Assembly: GCF_022808855.1 (NCBI RefSeq)
Contig: NZ_JAKZLF010000008.1
Span: 109,983 to 173,982 of the forward strand
DNA length: 64,000 nucleotides
Source of the DNA: Anaeromyxobacter soli
GTDB taxonomy: Bacteria > Myxococcota > Myxococcia > Myxococcales > Anaeromyxobacteraceae
Direction: 5' to 3'
This document shows positions 1-8,293 of the stretch, piece after piece; the stretch's first letter is position 1, and every line of letters starts with the position of its first letter. Both the position numbers and the translations under genes were made by a program. The notes under the pieces are model-generated. The model had not been told where the DNA came from. It was given only the letters and a program-made list of their open reading frames with translations, and searched no databases.

Positions 1-1
1 G

Positions 2-271
2 ATCCGGGAGGTGAAGGCGAACGAGCCGCAGGTGGTCATGGAGGTCACGCGCTACCTGCGCCCCGGAGCGAACCGCGTCGTGCTCGCGCCCACGCGGCGG
101 AGCCCGGGCGACCAGCCCGCCGGCTCGCGCGAGGTGGCGCTCAGGGTGGTCATCGGCGAGGGGAACGTCGGCGGCGACCACGTGATGATCGACAACCCGC
201 TCCTCGAGATGACGCGCAGCGCGGCGGACCTCGAGGACCGACCCGAGGAGCACGTCCTCGTGGCGCGCTGA
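2..271 (+). CDS. C-terminal fragment of an unknown protein (cut by window edge)
   Basis: The frame is open from the first bases of the window to a TGA at 269-271, so this is the last 89 codons or so of a gene that starts upstream. A GTG at 11 could serve as a start, but the frame is open before it and I favour a 5'-cut gene. The visible stretch alternates hydrophobic and polar residues (MEVTRYLRPGANRVVLAPTR) and looks like beta-sandwich sequence, with no motif I can name. It ends 11 nt before the next gene on the same strand, so the two may be co-transcribed. Function unknown. Confidence 0.55.
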   Translation: MREVKANEPQVVMEVTRYLRPGANRVVLAPTRRSPGDQPAGSREVALRVVIGEGNVGGDHVMIDNPLLEMTRSAADLEDRPEEHVLVAR

Positions 272-282
272 CAGGGGGCCAC

Positions 283-771
283 GTGTTCACTGCGGAGCCG
301 AGCCTCAGCTGGGTCCAGACGACGCGCGAGCAGATCGTCGCGGTGGTGGAGAGCATCAACCAGGCGCAGGTGTCGATCCCTGGCAAGGCGGCGCAGGCCG
401 TCTCCGCCCACCTGTGCGGGCTGCGCAACCCGAACGGCTCGTTCTCGATCTACGTCGCGCTCCACCTCCAGAAGTCCGGCGAGAACGTCGTCTACCTCCC
501 CTCGCGGCGGCAGCTCACGACCGCGGACGAGTACCGCGAGATCGAGCTCGAGGGGCTGCAGTTCCTCGAGTCGATGGGCTTCATGCTCGACAACCTGAAC
601 TTCCGTAACCTCGCCGCGGACGTGCAGGAGCAGGTGCTCCGCCGCGTCCCGCTGTTCTCGCCGCCGCGCGCTCCCGCGGCCTCCGCGCCCTCCGCTTCGC
701 CCGGGGCGCCCGGCGCGACCTCCGCCGCGCCCGACGCCGCCCGCGTGGCCCGCCTGCTCGCGTCCTTCTGA
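283..771 (+). CDS. Hypothetical protein upstream of tgl-like gene
   Basis: A 162-residue protein starting at GTG 283. The first 120 residues look folded: a helical beginning, then GLRNPNGSFSIYVALHLQ and a segment rich in acidic and aromatic residues (LEGLQFLESMGFMLDNLNF). The last 40 residues are almost only Ala, Pro and Ser and are probably disordered. There is no signal peptide or membrane helix. Its TGA shares one base with the ATG of the Tgl-like lipoprotein gene (TGATG), so the two are translationally coupled. That suggests, but does not prove, a role with that lipoprotein in the cell envelope or type IV pili. I do not recognise the family. Confidence 0.75.
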   Translation: MFTAEPSLSWVQTTREQIVAVVESINQAQVSIPGKAAQAVSAHLCGLRNPNGSFSIYVALHLQKSGENVVYLPSRRQLTTADEYREIELEGLQFLESMGFMLDNLNFRNLAADVQEQVLRRVPLFSPPRAPAASAPSASPGAPGATSAAPDAARVARLLASF

Positions 772-1523
772 TGACCCGATCTCTCGCCCTCGTCCTCCTC
801 GCCGCGGCCGCGCTCGGCTGCGCTCACCGTCCGAGCGGCAAGCAGCGCCGCACCGCCGAGATCCACCACGACCTGGCGGTGGAGGCGTTCCGCGGCGGGC
901 GGGCGCCCGACGCGCTCCGCGAGTACGACGCGGCGCTCGCGGTCGACCCCGGCTTTGCGGAGGCCCACCGCGGCCGCGGGCTGGTCCTCGACTTCGGGTT
1001 CGGCCGGCTCGACGAGGCCGAGCGCGCCTACCGCCGCGCGCTCGAGCTCCGGCCCGAGTACCCGGAGACGCACAACGATCTCGGCCAGCTCCTCGCGCGC
1101 ACCGGCCGCTACGACGAGGCGCTGCGGGAGTTCGACCTCGCGCTCGGCGACATGACCTACCGCGAGCCGTACGTGGCGCGCTGCAACAAGGGCCAGGCGC
1201 TCTGGCGGATGGGGCGCCGGGAGGAGGGGCACGCCGAGCTCCGCGCGTGCCTCTCGCTCGCGCCGTCCTACTGCAAGGGGCGCCGGGACCTCGGGCGCAT
1301 CTTCCTCGAGGAGGGCAAGATGACCGAGGCCGTCGAGGAGCTCGGCGCGTACGCGCGGAGCTGCGAGAAGACCCCCGACGCGCACCTCCAGCTCGGCCTC
1401 GCCCGCATGCGCGCGGGCGACCTCCCCGGCGCGCGCACCGCGTTCGAGCGCTGCGCCGAGCTCGCCCCCTCGAGCGCCGACGGCGAGGAGTGCCGCCGCA
1501 GCCTCACCCTGCTCGGCGAGTAG
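771..1523 (+). CDS. tgl: Tgl/PilF-like TPR lipoprotein
   Basis: A 250-residue protein with a lipoprotein signal peptide ending in the lipobox LGC (Cys17). It is followed by about five tetratricopeptide repeats, seen as repeated A-x-x-x-G-x-x-x-G/A-x-x-D-A-x-x-x-Y/F patterns between residues 30 and 240. Myxococcus Tgl and its homologue PilF/PilW are outer-membrane TPR lipoproteins of this size that help the PilQ secretin assemble for type IV pili. The assignment rests on architecture, length and the myxobacterial context, since generic TPR lipoproteins look similar. It overlaps the stop of the preceding gene and is followed after 3 nt by an HTH membrane protein. Confidence 0.7.
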   Translation: MTRSLALVLLAAAALGCAHRPSGKQRRTAEIHHDLAVEAFRGGRAPDALREYDAALAVDPGFAEAHRGRGLVLDFGFGRLDEAERAYRRALELRPEYPETHNDLGQLLARTGRYDEALREFDLALGDMTYREPYVARCNKGQALWRMGRREEGHAELRACLSLAPSYCKGRRDLGRIFLEEGKMTEAVEELGAYARSCEKTPDAHLQLGLARMRAGDLPGARTAFERCAELAPSSADGEECRRSLTLLGE

Positions 1524-1526
1524 CCC

Positions 1527-1955
1527 GTGACCGATCCCGTCGACCCCACCGGAGCCGCCCCTCCCGACGTCCCCACCGACGACCCCGGCGCGTCCGCCGA
1601 GGAGCGGCTCGCCGCGTTCGGCCGCTGGCTCGCGCGGGAGCGCGAGCTGCGGGGCCTGTCCCGCGACGAGGTCACGCGCGCCACGAAGCTCGCGCCCGGC
1701 GTGGTCGAGGCGCTCGAGTCGGGCGAGGAGGCGCGCATGCCGCCGCGGGCGTACGTGGTCGGCTACCTCCGCAGCTACGCGATCGCGGCCGGCCTCGACG
1801 CGACCGAGGTGGTCCTCCGGTACGAGGAGGCGGCGGCCGCTTCCGCCGAGGCGGGCCCGCGCGGCGACGCGCGGGGAGTTCCCGCGGGCGCCTGGGTGGC
1901 GGCCGCCGTCGCGCTCGCCGCGGCGATCGCGGCGGCCATCGCCCTGCTGCGGTAG
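1527..1955 (+). CDS. RodZ-like HTH protein with C-terminal membrane helix
   Basis: A 142-residue protein starting at GTG 1527. Residues about 25-95 form a Cro/RodZ-type helix-turn-helix domain: ERLAAFGRWLARERELRGLS, then a second helix pair and the RodZ-like PRAYVVGYLRSYA signature, which in RodZ binds MreB. A short linker leads to one hydrophobic helix at the very end (AAVALAAAIAAAIALL). Full RodZ has a long periplasmic domain after its membrane helix, and here nothing follows. It is therefore a short, cytoplasm-facing RodZ-like protein. It sits between the Tgl-like gene and recO on the same strand. A role in cell shape or polar positioning is inference. Confidence 0.7.
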   Translation: MTDPVDPTGAAPPDVPTDDPGASAEERLAAFGRWLARERELRGLSRDEVTRATKLAPGVVEALESGEEARMPPRAYVVGYLRSYAIAAGLDATEVVLRYEEAAAASAEAGPRGDARGVPAGAWVAAAVALAAAIAAAIALLR

Positions 1956-2012
1956 CGGCCGCGGCGCCCGGCGGGCCTGGCGCCCAGCCCGGTGAGGGGC
2001 TACGGTCCCTCC

Positions 2013-2783
2013 GTGCCGGATCGGCTGAAGCTCACCGCGCTCGTCCTGCGCGCCGTCGACTACGGCGAGTCGGACCGGATCGTGACGCTCCTCACGCACG
2101 AGCGGGGGAAGGTGTCCGCGTTCGCGCGCGCGGCCCGCGCGTCGCGCCGGAGGTTCGGCGGTGCGCTCGAGCCGTTCACGCTCGTCGCCGCGGAGGCGCG
2201 GGAGCGGGCCGGCTCGGACATGCTCGGGCTCGACTCCGTCGCGGTCCTGCGCGCGCACGGCGCGATCCGCGGCGACCTCGCCCGCATCGCCTGCGCCGGC
2301 TACGCCTCCGAGCTCGCGCGCGAGCTCGTGCGGGACCACGAGCCGCACGCCGAGCTCCTCGCCCTCCTCCTGGAGTACCTCGGCGCCCTCGACGCCGCGC
2401 CGGCGCGGCCGGCGGCCCTGCGCGCCTTCGAGCTCGGCGCGCTCCGGGCCGCCGGGCTCATGCCGCGCCTCGACGCGTGCGCGAGCTGCGGCGGGCCGGT
2501 CCCGGCGCAGGGCCGGGTCCGCTTCGATCCGGCGCAGGGCGGGACGCTCTGTCCGGCGTGCGCGCCGCAGGCCGCGCCCGGCGCCCCCTGGCTGTCCGCC
2601 GGCGCCGCCGCCGCGCTCGCGCGGCTCCAGGCGGCCGGGCTCGGCGGGGCGGAGGCGGCGCTCTCGCCGGCGATCGGGCGGGAGGCGCGCGACGCCCTCG
2701 CGGCCTTCATCGAGCACCACCTCGGCCGGCGCCTCGCGGCGCGCCGGTTCCTCGACGAGATCGGGCCGCTGCTCGGGGACTGA
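2013..2783 (+). CDS. recO: DNA repair protein RecO
   Basis: RecO works with RecR and RecF to load RecA on SSB-coated gapped DNA. The protein begins KLTALVLRAVDYGESDRIVT, the characteristic N-terminal OB-fold of RecO, continues with a helical domain, and has a four-cysteine zinc-binding site (CASCGG about residue 153, CPAC about 180). I chose GTG 2013, giving 256 residues and placing the OB-fold at the N-terminus. An in-frame GTG at 1992 would add seven unlikely residues. It ends 3 nt before the sugar-kinase gene. Confidence 0.93.
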   Translation: MPDRLKLTALVLRAVDYGESDRIVTLLTHERGKVSAFARAARASRRRFGGALEPFTLVAAEARERAGSDMLGLDSVAVLRAHGAIRGDLARIACAGYASELARELVRDHEPHAELLALLLEYLGALDAAPARPAALRAFELGALRAAGLMPRLDACASCGGPVPAQGRVRFDPAQGGTLCPACAPQAAPGAPWLSAGAAAALARLQAAGLGGAEAALSPAIGREARDALAAFIEHHLGRRLAARRFLDEIGPLLGD

Positions 2784-2786
2784 CGC

Positions 2787-3737
2787 ATGCAGCGCGACCT
2801 CGACGTGGTCTGCCTGGGCGAGGCGCTCGTCGATTTCCTCCCGGAGCGGCGCGGGCGGCTCGAGGACTGCGATCGCTTCGAGGCCTGCCCCGGCGGCGCC
2901 CCCGCGAACGTCGCGACGGGGCTCGCGCGCCTCGGGGCGAGGGTCGCCTTCCGGGGAGTGCTCGGCGACGATCCCTTCGGCAGGCTCCTCGTCCGCAAGC
3001 TCGAGGAGGAGGGGGTGCGCTGCGCCTTCCGGCTCACCCGCGAGCGGCCGACCGGCATCTGGTTCGTGGCCCTCGACGCCCGCGGCGAGCGGAGCTTCTT
3101 CTCGCCGAACGCGCGCTTCTCGGCGGACAAGCTCGTCGCCCCCGGCGACGTCGATCGCGGCCTCCTCTCGCGCGCCGCGTGGCTGCACGTGGGCTCCTCC
3201 GCGCACGTCCTGCCCGAGGGACAGGAGGCGCTGCGCGCGGCGGTCGCCGCGGCGCGCTCGCTCGGCCTGTCCGTCTCGTTCGACCCGAACGTGCGCGCGC
3301 ACCTGTGGGACGATCTCGGCGCGCTCCGCCGCCTCTGCGCGGACGTGGTGCCCGCATGCACGCTCGTGAAGGTGTCGGAGGAGGAGGCGGAGCTCGTGAC
3401 GGGGGAGGGGGACCCCGCCCGCGCGGCGGCGCGGCTCGCCTCGCTGGGGGTCCCGCTCGCGTGCGTGACCCTCGCCGAGCGCGGCGCGCTCGTCCGGCGC
3501 GGGGACGACCTCTTCCACGTCCCGGCGGAGCCGGTGGAGGTGGTCGACACCACCGGCGCCGGCGACGGCTTCGTGGCCGGCCTCCTCGCGGCGATCGCCG
3601 GACGTGGCCCGATCGAGGCGCTGGCGCGCGCGGATCTGGAGCGGGCGGTCGCGTTCGCGAACCGCGTCGCCGGCCGCGTCTGCACCCGCGTCGGCGCGGT
3701 CGCCGGGCTCCCCCGCGCCGGCGATGTTTCGGTTTGA
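2787..3737 (+). CDS. PfkB-family carbohydrate kinase (fructokinase-like)
   Basis: A 316-residue ribokinase/PfkB-fold kinase that would transfer phosphate from ATP to a sugar or similar substrate. It has the N-terminal signature GGAPANVATGLARLG (about residues 37-51) and the C-terminal signature DTTGAGDGFVAGLL (about 253-266), whose Asp is the catalytic base and whose GAGD forms the anion hole. The first residues (LDVVCLGEALVDFLPE) resemble fructokinases, but substrate cannot be assigned from sequence by eye. It starts 3 nt after recO and lies 82 nt before glyQ. Confidence 0.88.
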   Translation: MQRDLDVVCLGEALVDFLPERRGRLEDCDRFEACPGGAPANVATGLARLGARVAFRGVLGDDPFGRLLVRKLEEEGVRCAFRLTRERPTGIWFVALDARGERSFFSPNARFSADKLVAPGDVDRGLLSRAAWLHVGSSAHVLPEGQEALRAAVAAARSLGLSVSFDPNVRAHLWDDLGALRRLCADVVPACTLVKVSEEEAELVTGEGDPARAAARLASLGVPLACVTLAERGALVRRGDDLFHVPAEPVEVVDTTGAGDGFVAGLLAAIAGRGPIEALARADLERAVAFANRVAGRVCTRVGAVAGLPRAGDVSV

Positions 3738-3819
3738 CACCGCACCCTTACGGCCCTACCGTCGCCGGCTCCGGTGACGGGGCCGCCGCGCGACGCGCGC
3801 CGGTCGAGGAGGCGCGCGC

Positions 3820-4803
3820 GTGTACTTCCAGGACCTCATCTTGAAGCTCCAGACCTACTGGGCGGGCCGCAACTGCATCCTCGCCCAGGGGTACGATCAG
3901 GAGGTCGGGGCGGGGACGATGAACCCCGCGACCTTCCTGCGCGTGCTCGGGCCCGAGCCCTGGAACGTGGCGTACGTCGAGCCCTCCCGCCGCCCGGCCG
4001 ACGGCCGCTTCGGCGAGAACCCGAACCGCCTGTACCAGCACCATCAGTTCCAGGTCATCCTGAAGCCCAACCCGCCCGACGTGCAGGAGCTCTACCTCGG
4101 CTCGCTGAAGGCGATCGGGATCGACCCCCTCGAGCACGACATCCGCTTCGTCGAGGACGACTGGGAGAGCCCGACGCTCGGCGCCTGGGGCCTCGGCTGG
4201 GAGGTCTGGTGCGACGGGATGGAGATCACCCAGTACACCTACTTCCAGCAGGCGGGCGGGTTCGAGGTGAGGCCGGTGGCGGCGGAGCTCACCTACGGCC
4301 TCGAGCGCATCGCCATGTACCTGCAGGACGTCGAGAACGTCTTCGACGTCGAGTGGGTGAAGGGCGTCCGCTACCGCGAGGTCTTCCACCGGAACGAGGT
4401 GGAGATGAGCGAGTACTCGTTCCGCGTCGCGGATCCGAAGATGCTCTTCGGGCTCTTCGACATCTACGAGGCCGAGTGCAAGCGGCTCCTCGCGGCGAAG
4501 CTCCCGCTGCCCGCGTACGACTACTGCCTCAAGTGCTCGCACACGTTCAACAACCTCGACGCCCGCGGCGCGATCAGCGTGACGGAGCGGGCGGCGTACA
4601 TCGGGCGCGTCCGCGCGCTCGCCCACGAGTGCGCGCGGGGCTACCTCGACTCGCGCGAGGCGCTCGGGTTCCCGCTCCTGCCGCCCGCGGAGCGGAAGAA
4701 GGCGGTCGAGGCAGCGCGCCTCGCGCGAGAGGCGCGAGAGGCCCTCCGCCAGGCACAGGGCGAGCGGTCGCAGGCGCGAGACGAGCGGCCGCGGCAGGCC
4801 TGA
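3820..4803 (+). CDS. glyQ: Glycyl-tRNA synthetase alpha subunit
   Basis: The alpha chain of the bacterial alpha2beta2 glycyl-tRNA synthetase carries the catalytic core that activates glycine. The sequence is strongly conserved, for example [19 protein letters not shown] at the start, then [19 protein letters not shown] and [20 protein letters not shown]. It has 327 residues; the last 25 or so are an extra charged, Gln/Arg/Glu-rich tail. The start is GTG 3820, preceded by a good ribosome binding site (GAGGAGG about 3807-3813). The beta subunit gene follows after 35 nt. Confidence 0.97.
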   Translation: MYFQDLILKLQTYWAGRNCILAQGYDQEVGAGTMNPATFLRVLGPEPWNVAYVEPSRRPADGRFGENPNRLYQHHQFQVILKPNPPDVQELYLGSLKAIGIDPLEHDIRFVEDDWESPTLGAWGLGWEVWCDGMEITQYTYFQQAGGFEVRPVAAELTYGLERIAMYLQDVENVFDVEWVKGVRYREVFHRNEVEMSEYSFRVADPKMLFGLFDIYEAECKRLLAAKLPLPAYDYCLKCSHTFNNLDARGAISVTERAAYIGRVRALAHECARGYLDSREALGFPLLPPAERKKAVEAARLAREAREALRQAQGERSQARDERPRQA

Positions 4804-4838
4804 CGGTCCGATACCTCCTACCCCACGAGAGACACCAG

Positions 4839-6935
4839 ATGGCGGACCTTCTGTTCGAGATCGGCGCGGAGGAGATCCCGGCGGGCTTCGTGCCGCCGGC
4901 GCTCAAGCAGCTCGAGGAGGATCTCGCGAAGGCGCTCGACGCCGCGCGGCTCTCCCACGGCGAGGTGAAGGCCGTCGGCACCCCGCGGCGGCTCGCCGTG
5001 TGGGCGCGCGACGTCGCGAAGCGCCAGACCGACGCCAAGACGGAGGCGTTCGGGCCGCCCGTGGCCCAGGCGTTCGACGCGGGCGGCAACCCCACGCCGG
5101 CCGCGCTCGGGTTCGCGAAGAGCCAGGGCGTGGAGGTGTCGAAGCTCGAGCGGGCCCAGACGCCGAAGGGCGAGCGGGTCGCGGTGACGAAGGTGGAGAA
5201 GGGGCGCAGGGCGGAGCAGGTCCTGCCCGAGCTCCTCGAGCGGCTCCTCGCGGGCCTCCGCTTCAGGAAGGCGATGCGCTCGCGCTTCGACGACGCGACC
5301 TTCGCGCGCCCGATCCGCTGGATGGTCGCGCTCTACGGCGGCCGGCCGCTGAAGGTCCGCCACGGCGAGATCGTCTCCGGGAAGGTGACGTTCGGGCACC
5401 GCTTCGCCGCGCCCAAGGCGATCGCGCTCGCGGGGACCCCGGAGGACTACGTCGCGAAGCTCCGCCGGGCGAAGGTCCTCGCCGATCCGGTCGAGCGGCG
5501 CGCGGTCCTCGAGCTCGAGCTCGCGAAGGCCGCCAAGGCGGCCGGGGGCAAGATCCGGCCGGACGAGCCGCTCGTCGAGCAGGTGCTGTACCTCGTCGAG
5601 CACCCGACCGGCGTCGCGGGCGAGTTCGAGCGGTCGAACCTCGACCTGCCGCCCGAGGTGGTCGTCTCCGAGATGCGGAACCACCAGCGCTACTTCGCGG
5701 TGGTGGACGGGAAGGGCCGGCTCAAGAACCGGTTCGTCGCGATCTCCGGCACGCCGGTGAGGGACCCGAAGGTCGCCCGCCACGGCTACGAGCGCGTGCT
5801 GCGCGCGCGGCTCGCGGACGCCCGGTTCTTCTTCGAGGAGGACAAGCGCCGGCCCCTGCGCGATCGCATCGAGGACCTCGGGCGGCGCACGTTCCAGGCG
5901 CGGCTCGGGAGCGAGCTCGCGCGCACCGACCGCATCGTGGCGATCGCGAGCGCGCTCGCCAAGGCCGTCGACCGGGAGGACCTCGTGCCCGACGTGGTCG
6001 AGGCCGCGCGGCTCGCCAAGACCGACCTCACCACCGGCATGGTCGGCGAGTTCCCCGAGCTGCAGGGGGTCATGGGCGGCCACTACGCCCGGCTCGAGGG
6101 CCTGAAGCCGGAGATCGCGGACGCGATCGAGGATCACTACCGGCCGGTGGGGGCCTCGGGAGAGATGCCCCGGGGCGACGTCGGCGCGCTCGTCGCGATC
6201 GCGGACCGGCTCCACTCGCTCGTCGGGATCGTCGGCGTGGGCGAGAAGGCCACCGGCGCCGCCGACCCGTTCGGCCTGCGCCGCGCCACCATCGGCATCC
6301 TCCGCATCCTGCTCGCCCGCGGGTATCACCTGTCGCTCTCCGCGGCGGTCGAGCAGACGCTCGACGCGCTCGCGGGGGTGAGCCTCGCGGCCGATCGTGC
6401 CGTGATCGCGGAGCAGGTGCTCGACTTCGTCCGCGGGCGGCTGCGCGCGCTGTGGAGCGACGAGCTCGACGGCGACCTCGTGGACGCGGTGCTCGCCGCG
6501 GGCTTCGACGACGTGGTGGACGCGCGCCGGCGCCTCGAGGCGCTCGCGCAGGTGAAGGCGCGGCCCGACTTCGTGCCGCTCGCGCTGGCGTTCAAGCGCG
6601 TCGCGAACATCCAGGAGAAGGCCGGGGGCGGGACGGGGGCGGCGGTGGATCCCCACCTCCTGCGCGAGGAGGCCGAGCGCCACCTGCTGGCGGAGCTCGA
6701 GCGCGTCGAGGCGGAGGCTGCGACTCTCCGTACGACCCGCGACTACCCGGGCGTGCTGCGGAACGTCGCCGAGCTCGAGCCCGCGGTCGCGCGGTTCTTC
6801 GACGACGTGCTCGTCATGGCGGAGGATCCGCAGGTCCGCGCGAACCGGCTCGGGCTCATGCGGCGGGTCGCGGCGCTCTTCTCCGGCGTCGCAGACTTCC
6901 GGAAGATCCAGGCCGAGGCGCCGGCCCAGGCGTGA
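4839..6935 (+). CDS. glyS: Glycyl-tRNA synthetase beta subunit
   Basis: A 698-residue beta chain, the usual length for GlyS, which binds tRNA-Gly and includes an HD-like domain and a C-terminal anticodon-binding domain. Conserved blocks include LLFEIGAEEIPAGFVPPALK at the N-terminus, VVVSEMRNHQRYFAV, RLADARFFFEEDKR and the DPFGLRRATIGILRIL stretch. I chose ATG 4839 because homology begins there; the same frame is open about 1 kb further upstream, but only inside glyQ. It follows glyQ directly, as in most bacteria with the split enzyme. Confidence 0.97.
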   Translation: MADLLFEIGAEEIPAGFVPPALKQLEEDLAKALDAARLSHGEVKAVGTPRRLAVWARDVAKRQTDAKTEAFGPPVAQAFDAGGNPTPAALGFAKSQGVEVSKLERAQTPKGERVAVTKVEKGRRAEQVLPELLERLLAGLRFRKAMRSRFDDATFARPIRWMVALYGGRPLKVRHGEIVSGKVTFGHRFAAPKAIALAGTPEDYVAKLRRAKVLADPVERRAVLELELAKAAKAAGGKIRPDEPLVEQVLYLVEHPTGVAGEFERSNLDLPPEVVVSEMRNHQRYFAVVDGKGRLKNRFVAISGTPVRDPKVARHGYERVLRARLADARFFFEEDKRRPLRDRIEDLGRRTFQARLGSELARTDRIVAIASALAKAVDREDLVPDVVEAARLAKTDLTTGMVGEFPELQGVMGGHYARLEGLKPEIADAIEDHYRPVGASGEMPRGDVGALVAIADRLHSLVGIVGVGEKATGAADPFGLRRATIGILRILLARGYHLSLSAAVEQTLDALAGVSLAADRAVIAEQVLDFVRGRLRALWSDELDGDLVDAVLAAGFDDVVDARRRLEALAQVKARPDFVPLALAFKRVANIQEKAGGGTGAAVDPHLLREEAERHLLAELERVEAEAATLRTTRDYPGVLRNVAELEPAVARFFDDVLVMAEDPQVRANRLGLMRRVAALFSGVADFRKIQAEAPAQA

Positions 6936-6988
6936 GCATCCCGACCTTGACCGGCTCCCGACCCCGCGGCTACGGTTCGCGCTCACCC

Positions 6989-8293
6989 GTGCCCGCCCAC
7001 GTCAGAAACGCGCTCCTCGCCGCCGCCGCCGCAGCGCTGGCAGCCTGCGGCACCCCGCCGTCCGCCGACCCGGCTCCGCTCGACCGGTTCAGCGCGCCCA
7101 TCGCCCTCGGGATGTCGGGGAGCGACCTGCTCGTCGTCTCCTCCAACTTCGAGCTCGCCTACGGGCTCGACGACGGCGGGAGCGTCATCCCGGTCGACGT
7201 GCAGGCGTCCCCGAGCACCTTCGGGAAGGGCGTCCGCATCGCCAGCTTCGCGGGGGAGCTCTCCGTCGCCGACGCAGCGGCCTGCGGGCTACCCGAGTCG
7301 CTCGCGCTCGTCCCCGCGCGCGAGGGGAACGCGCTCTATCGCATCGGCGTCGGCGCCGGCGGCGAGCTGTCCTGCGGCGCCGGGTGCCGCCTGCCGCTGC
7401 GCAGCGACGTGGCGGACGCGTACGGCGTCCTCGCCGTGTGCCGCCCGCCCGCCGTCGCCGGCGGCGAGCCGCGGGCGCGCGCGTACGTCGGCTTCCTGCG
7501 CACGCCGGGGAGCCGCGGCCAGATCTCCGAGGTAGACCTCCGGACCGGCGCCACCCGCAACCGGGACGTCGGGCTCGGGCCGGTGCGCAGCTTCGCCTAC
7601 GACGCGCAGACCGACCGGCTCTTCTTCACCGCCATCGAGAGCGGCACGACCGCGCCGTTCCGCTGGCTCGACCTGGCGGGCGACTGCGCGATCGACGCGG
7701 CCGTCTCGGAGGGCGGCTGCCCGGTGTTCGGCATGGACCTCGCGGTGTTCCTCCGCGGAGTCGAGGCGCGCGGCATGGCGCTGTCGAACCCGCAGGACGG
7801 CCGGACGCGCCGCGCGTACGTCGCGGCGCGCGTCTACAACGCCGATCTCGCCGGCGCGATCGGGGGGCGTCCGGGGTTCGACGTGGGAGGCGTGCTCCTC
7901 GTCATCGACCTCGTCGAGGAGCGGTCCGGCCTCCAGCCACGCGTCGTCGGGATCTACGACGTGGGGCTCGGCGCGAACGAGGTGAAGGTGCTGCCGCCGA
8001 GGCCGGGGATGGGCGATCTCGTCGCGGTCACCGCCTCCGACGACGGGCTCCTCTGGATCTACGACGACGAGCAGGGCGCGCTCGTGCGCGTGATCGGGCG
8101 CGATCCCCACACCGGGATCCCGCTGTTCGGGCGGCAGCCGTTCGGCCTCGCCGTCCGCGACGACGGGGCCAAGGCGCGCCTGTTCGTCTCCTCCTTCAAG
8201 GACGGGTTCGTGACGCCCATCGACATCCCGCTCGACGCGCCGTGGACCGCGGCGGACCCGCGCGTCGAGGACCGGATCGGGGTGACGCCGTGA
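6989..8293 (+). CDS. Large lipoprotein of unknown function, possibly beta-propeller (first of a pair)
   Basis: Begins at GTG 6989 with a signal peptide ending in a lipobox (AALAAC, Cys at about residue 21), then 410 residues of mature protein. The mature part has repeated short strands with phrases such as DLLVVSSNFELAYGLDDGGS, ARAYVGFLRT, DRLFFTAIES and ARLFVSSFKDGFVTPIDIP. Such fields typical of seven-bladed propeller proteins report values along a chain of strands; this is an inference from pattern only. Several cysteine pairs (AACGL, SCGAGC) suggest disulfides in an exported protein. Its stop overlaps the start of the next lipoprotein (GTGA), so both are made together. I do not recognise the family. 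Confidence 0.8.
   Translation: MPAHVRNALLAAAAAALAACGTPPSADPAPLDRFSAPIALGMSGSDLLVVSSNFELAYGLDDGGSVIPVDVQASPSTFGKGVRIASFAGELSVADAAACGLPESLALVPAREGNALYRIGVGAGGELSCGAGCRLPLRSDVADAYGVLAVCRPPAVAGGEPRARAYVGFLRTPGSRGQISEVDLRTGATRNRDVGLGPVRSFAYDAQTDRLFFTAIESGTTAPFRWLDLAGDCAIDAAVSEGGCPVFGMDLAVFLRGVEARGMALSNPQDGRTRRAYVAARVYNADLAGAIGGRPGFDVGGVLLVIDLVEERSGLQPRVVGIYDVGLGANEVKVLPPRPGMGDLVAVTASDDGLLWIYDDEQGALVRVIGRDPHTGIPLFGRQPFGLAVRDDGAKARLFVSSFKDGFVTPIDIPLDAPWTAADPRVEDRIGVTP

Noticed and set aside
492..3740. 1082-codon open frame on the minus strand
   Set aside because: It lies opposite tgl, recO and pfkB genes with clear motifs. High GC content leaves stop-poor antisense frames; the protein is Arg/Ala/Gly/Glu-rich without domains.
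5000..6988. Long upstream extension of the first lipoprotein frame
   Set aside because: It overlaps glyS in another frame. The signal peptide and lipobox fix the real start at 6989.
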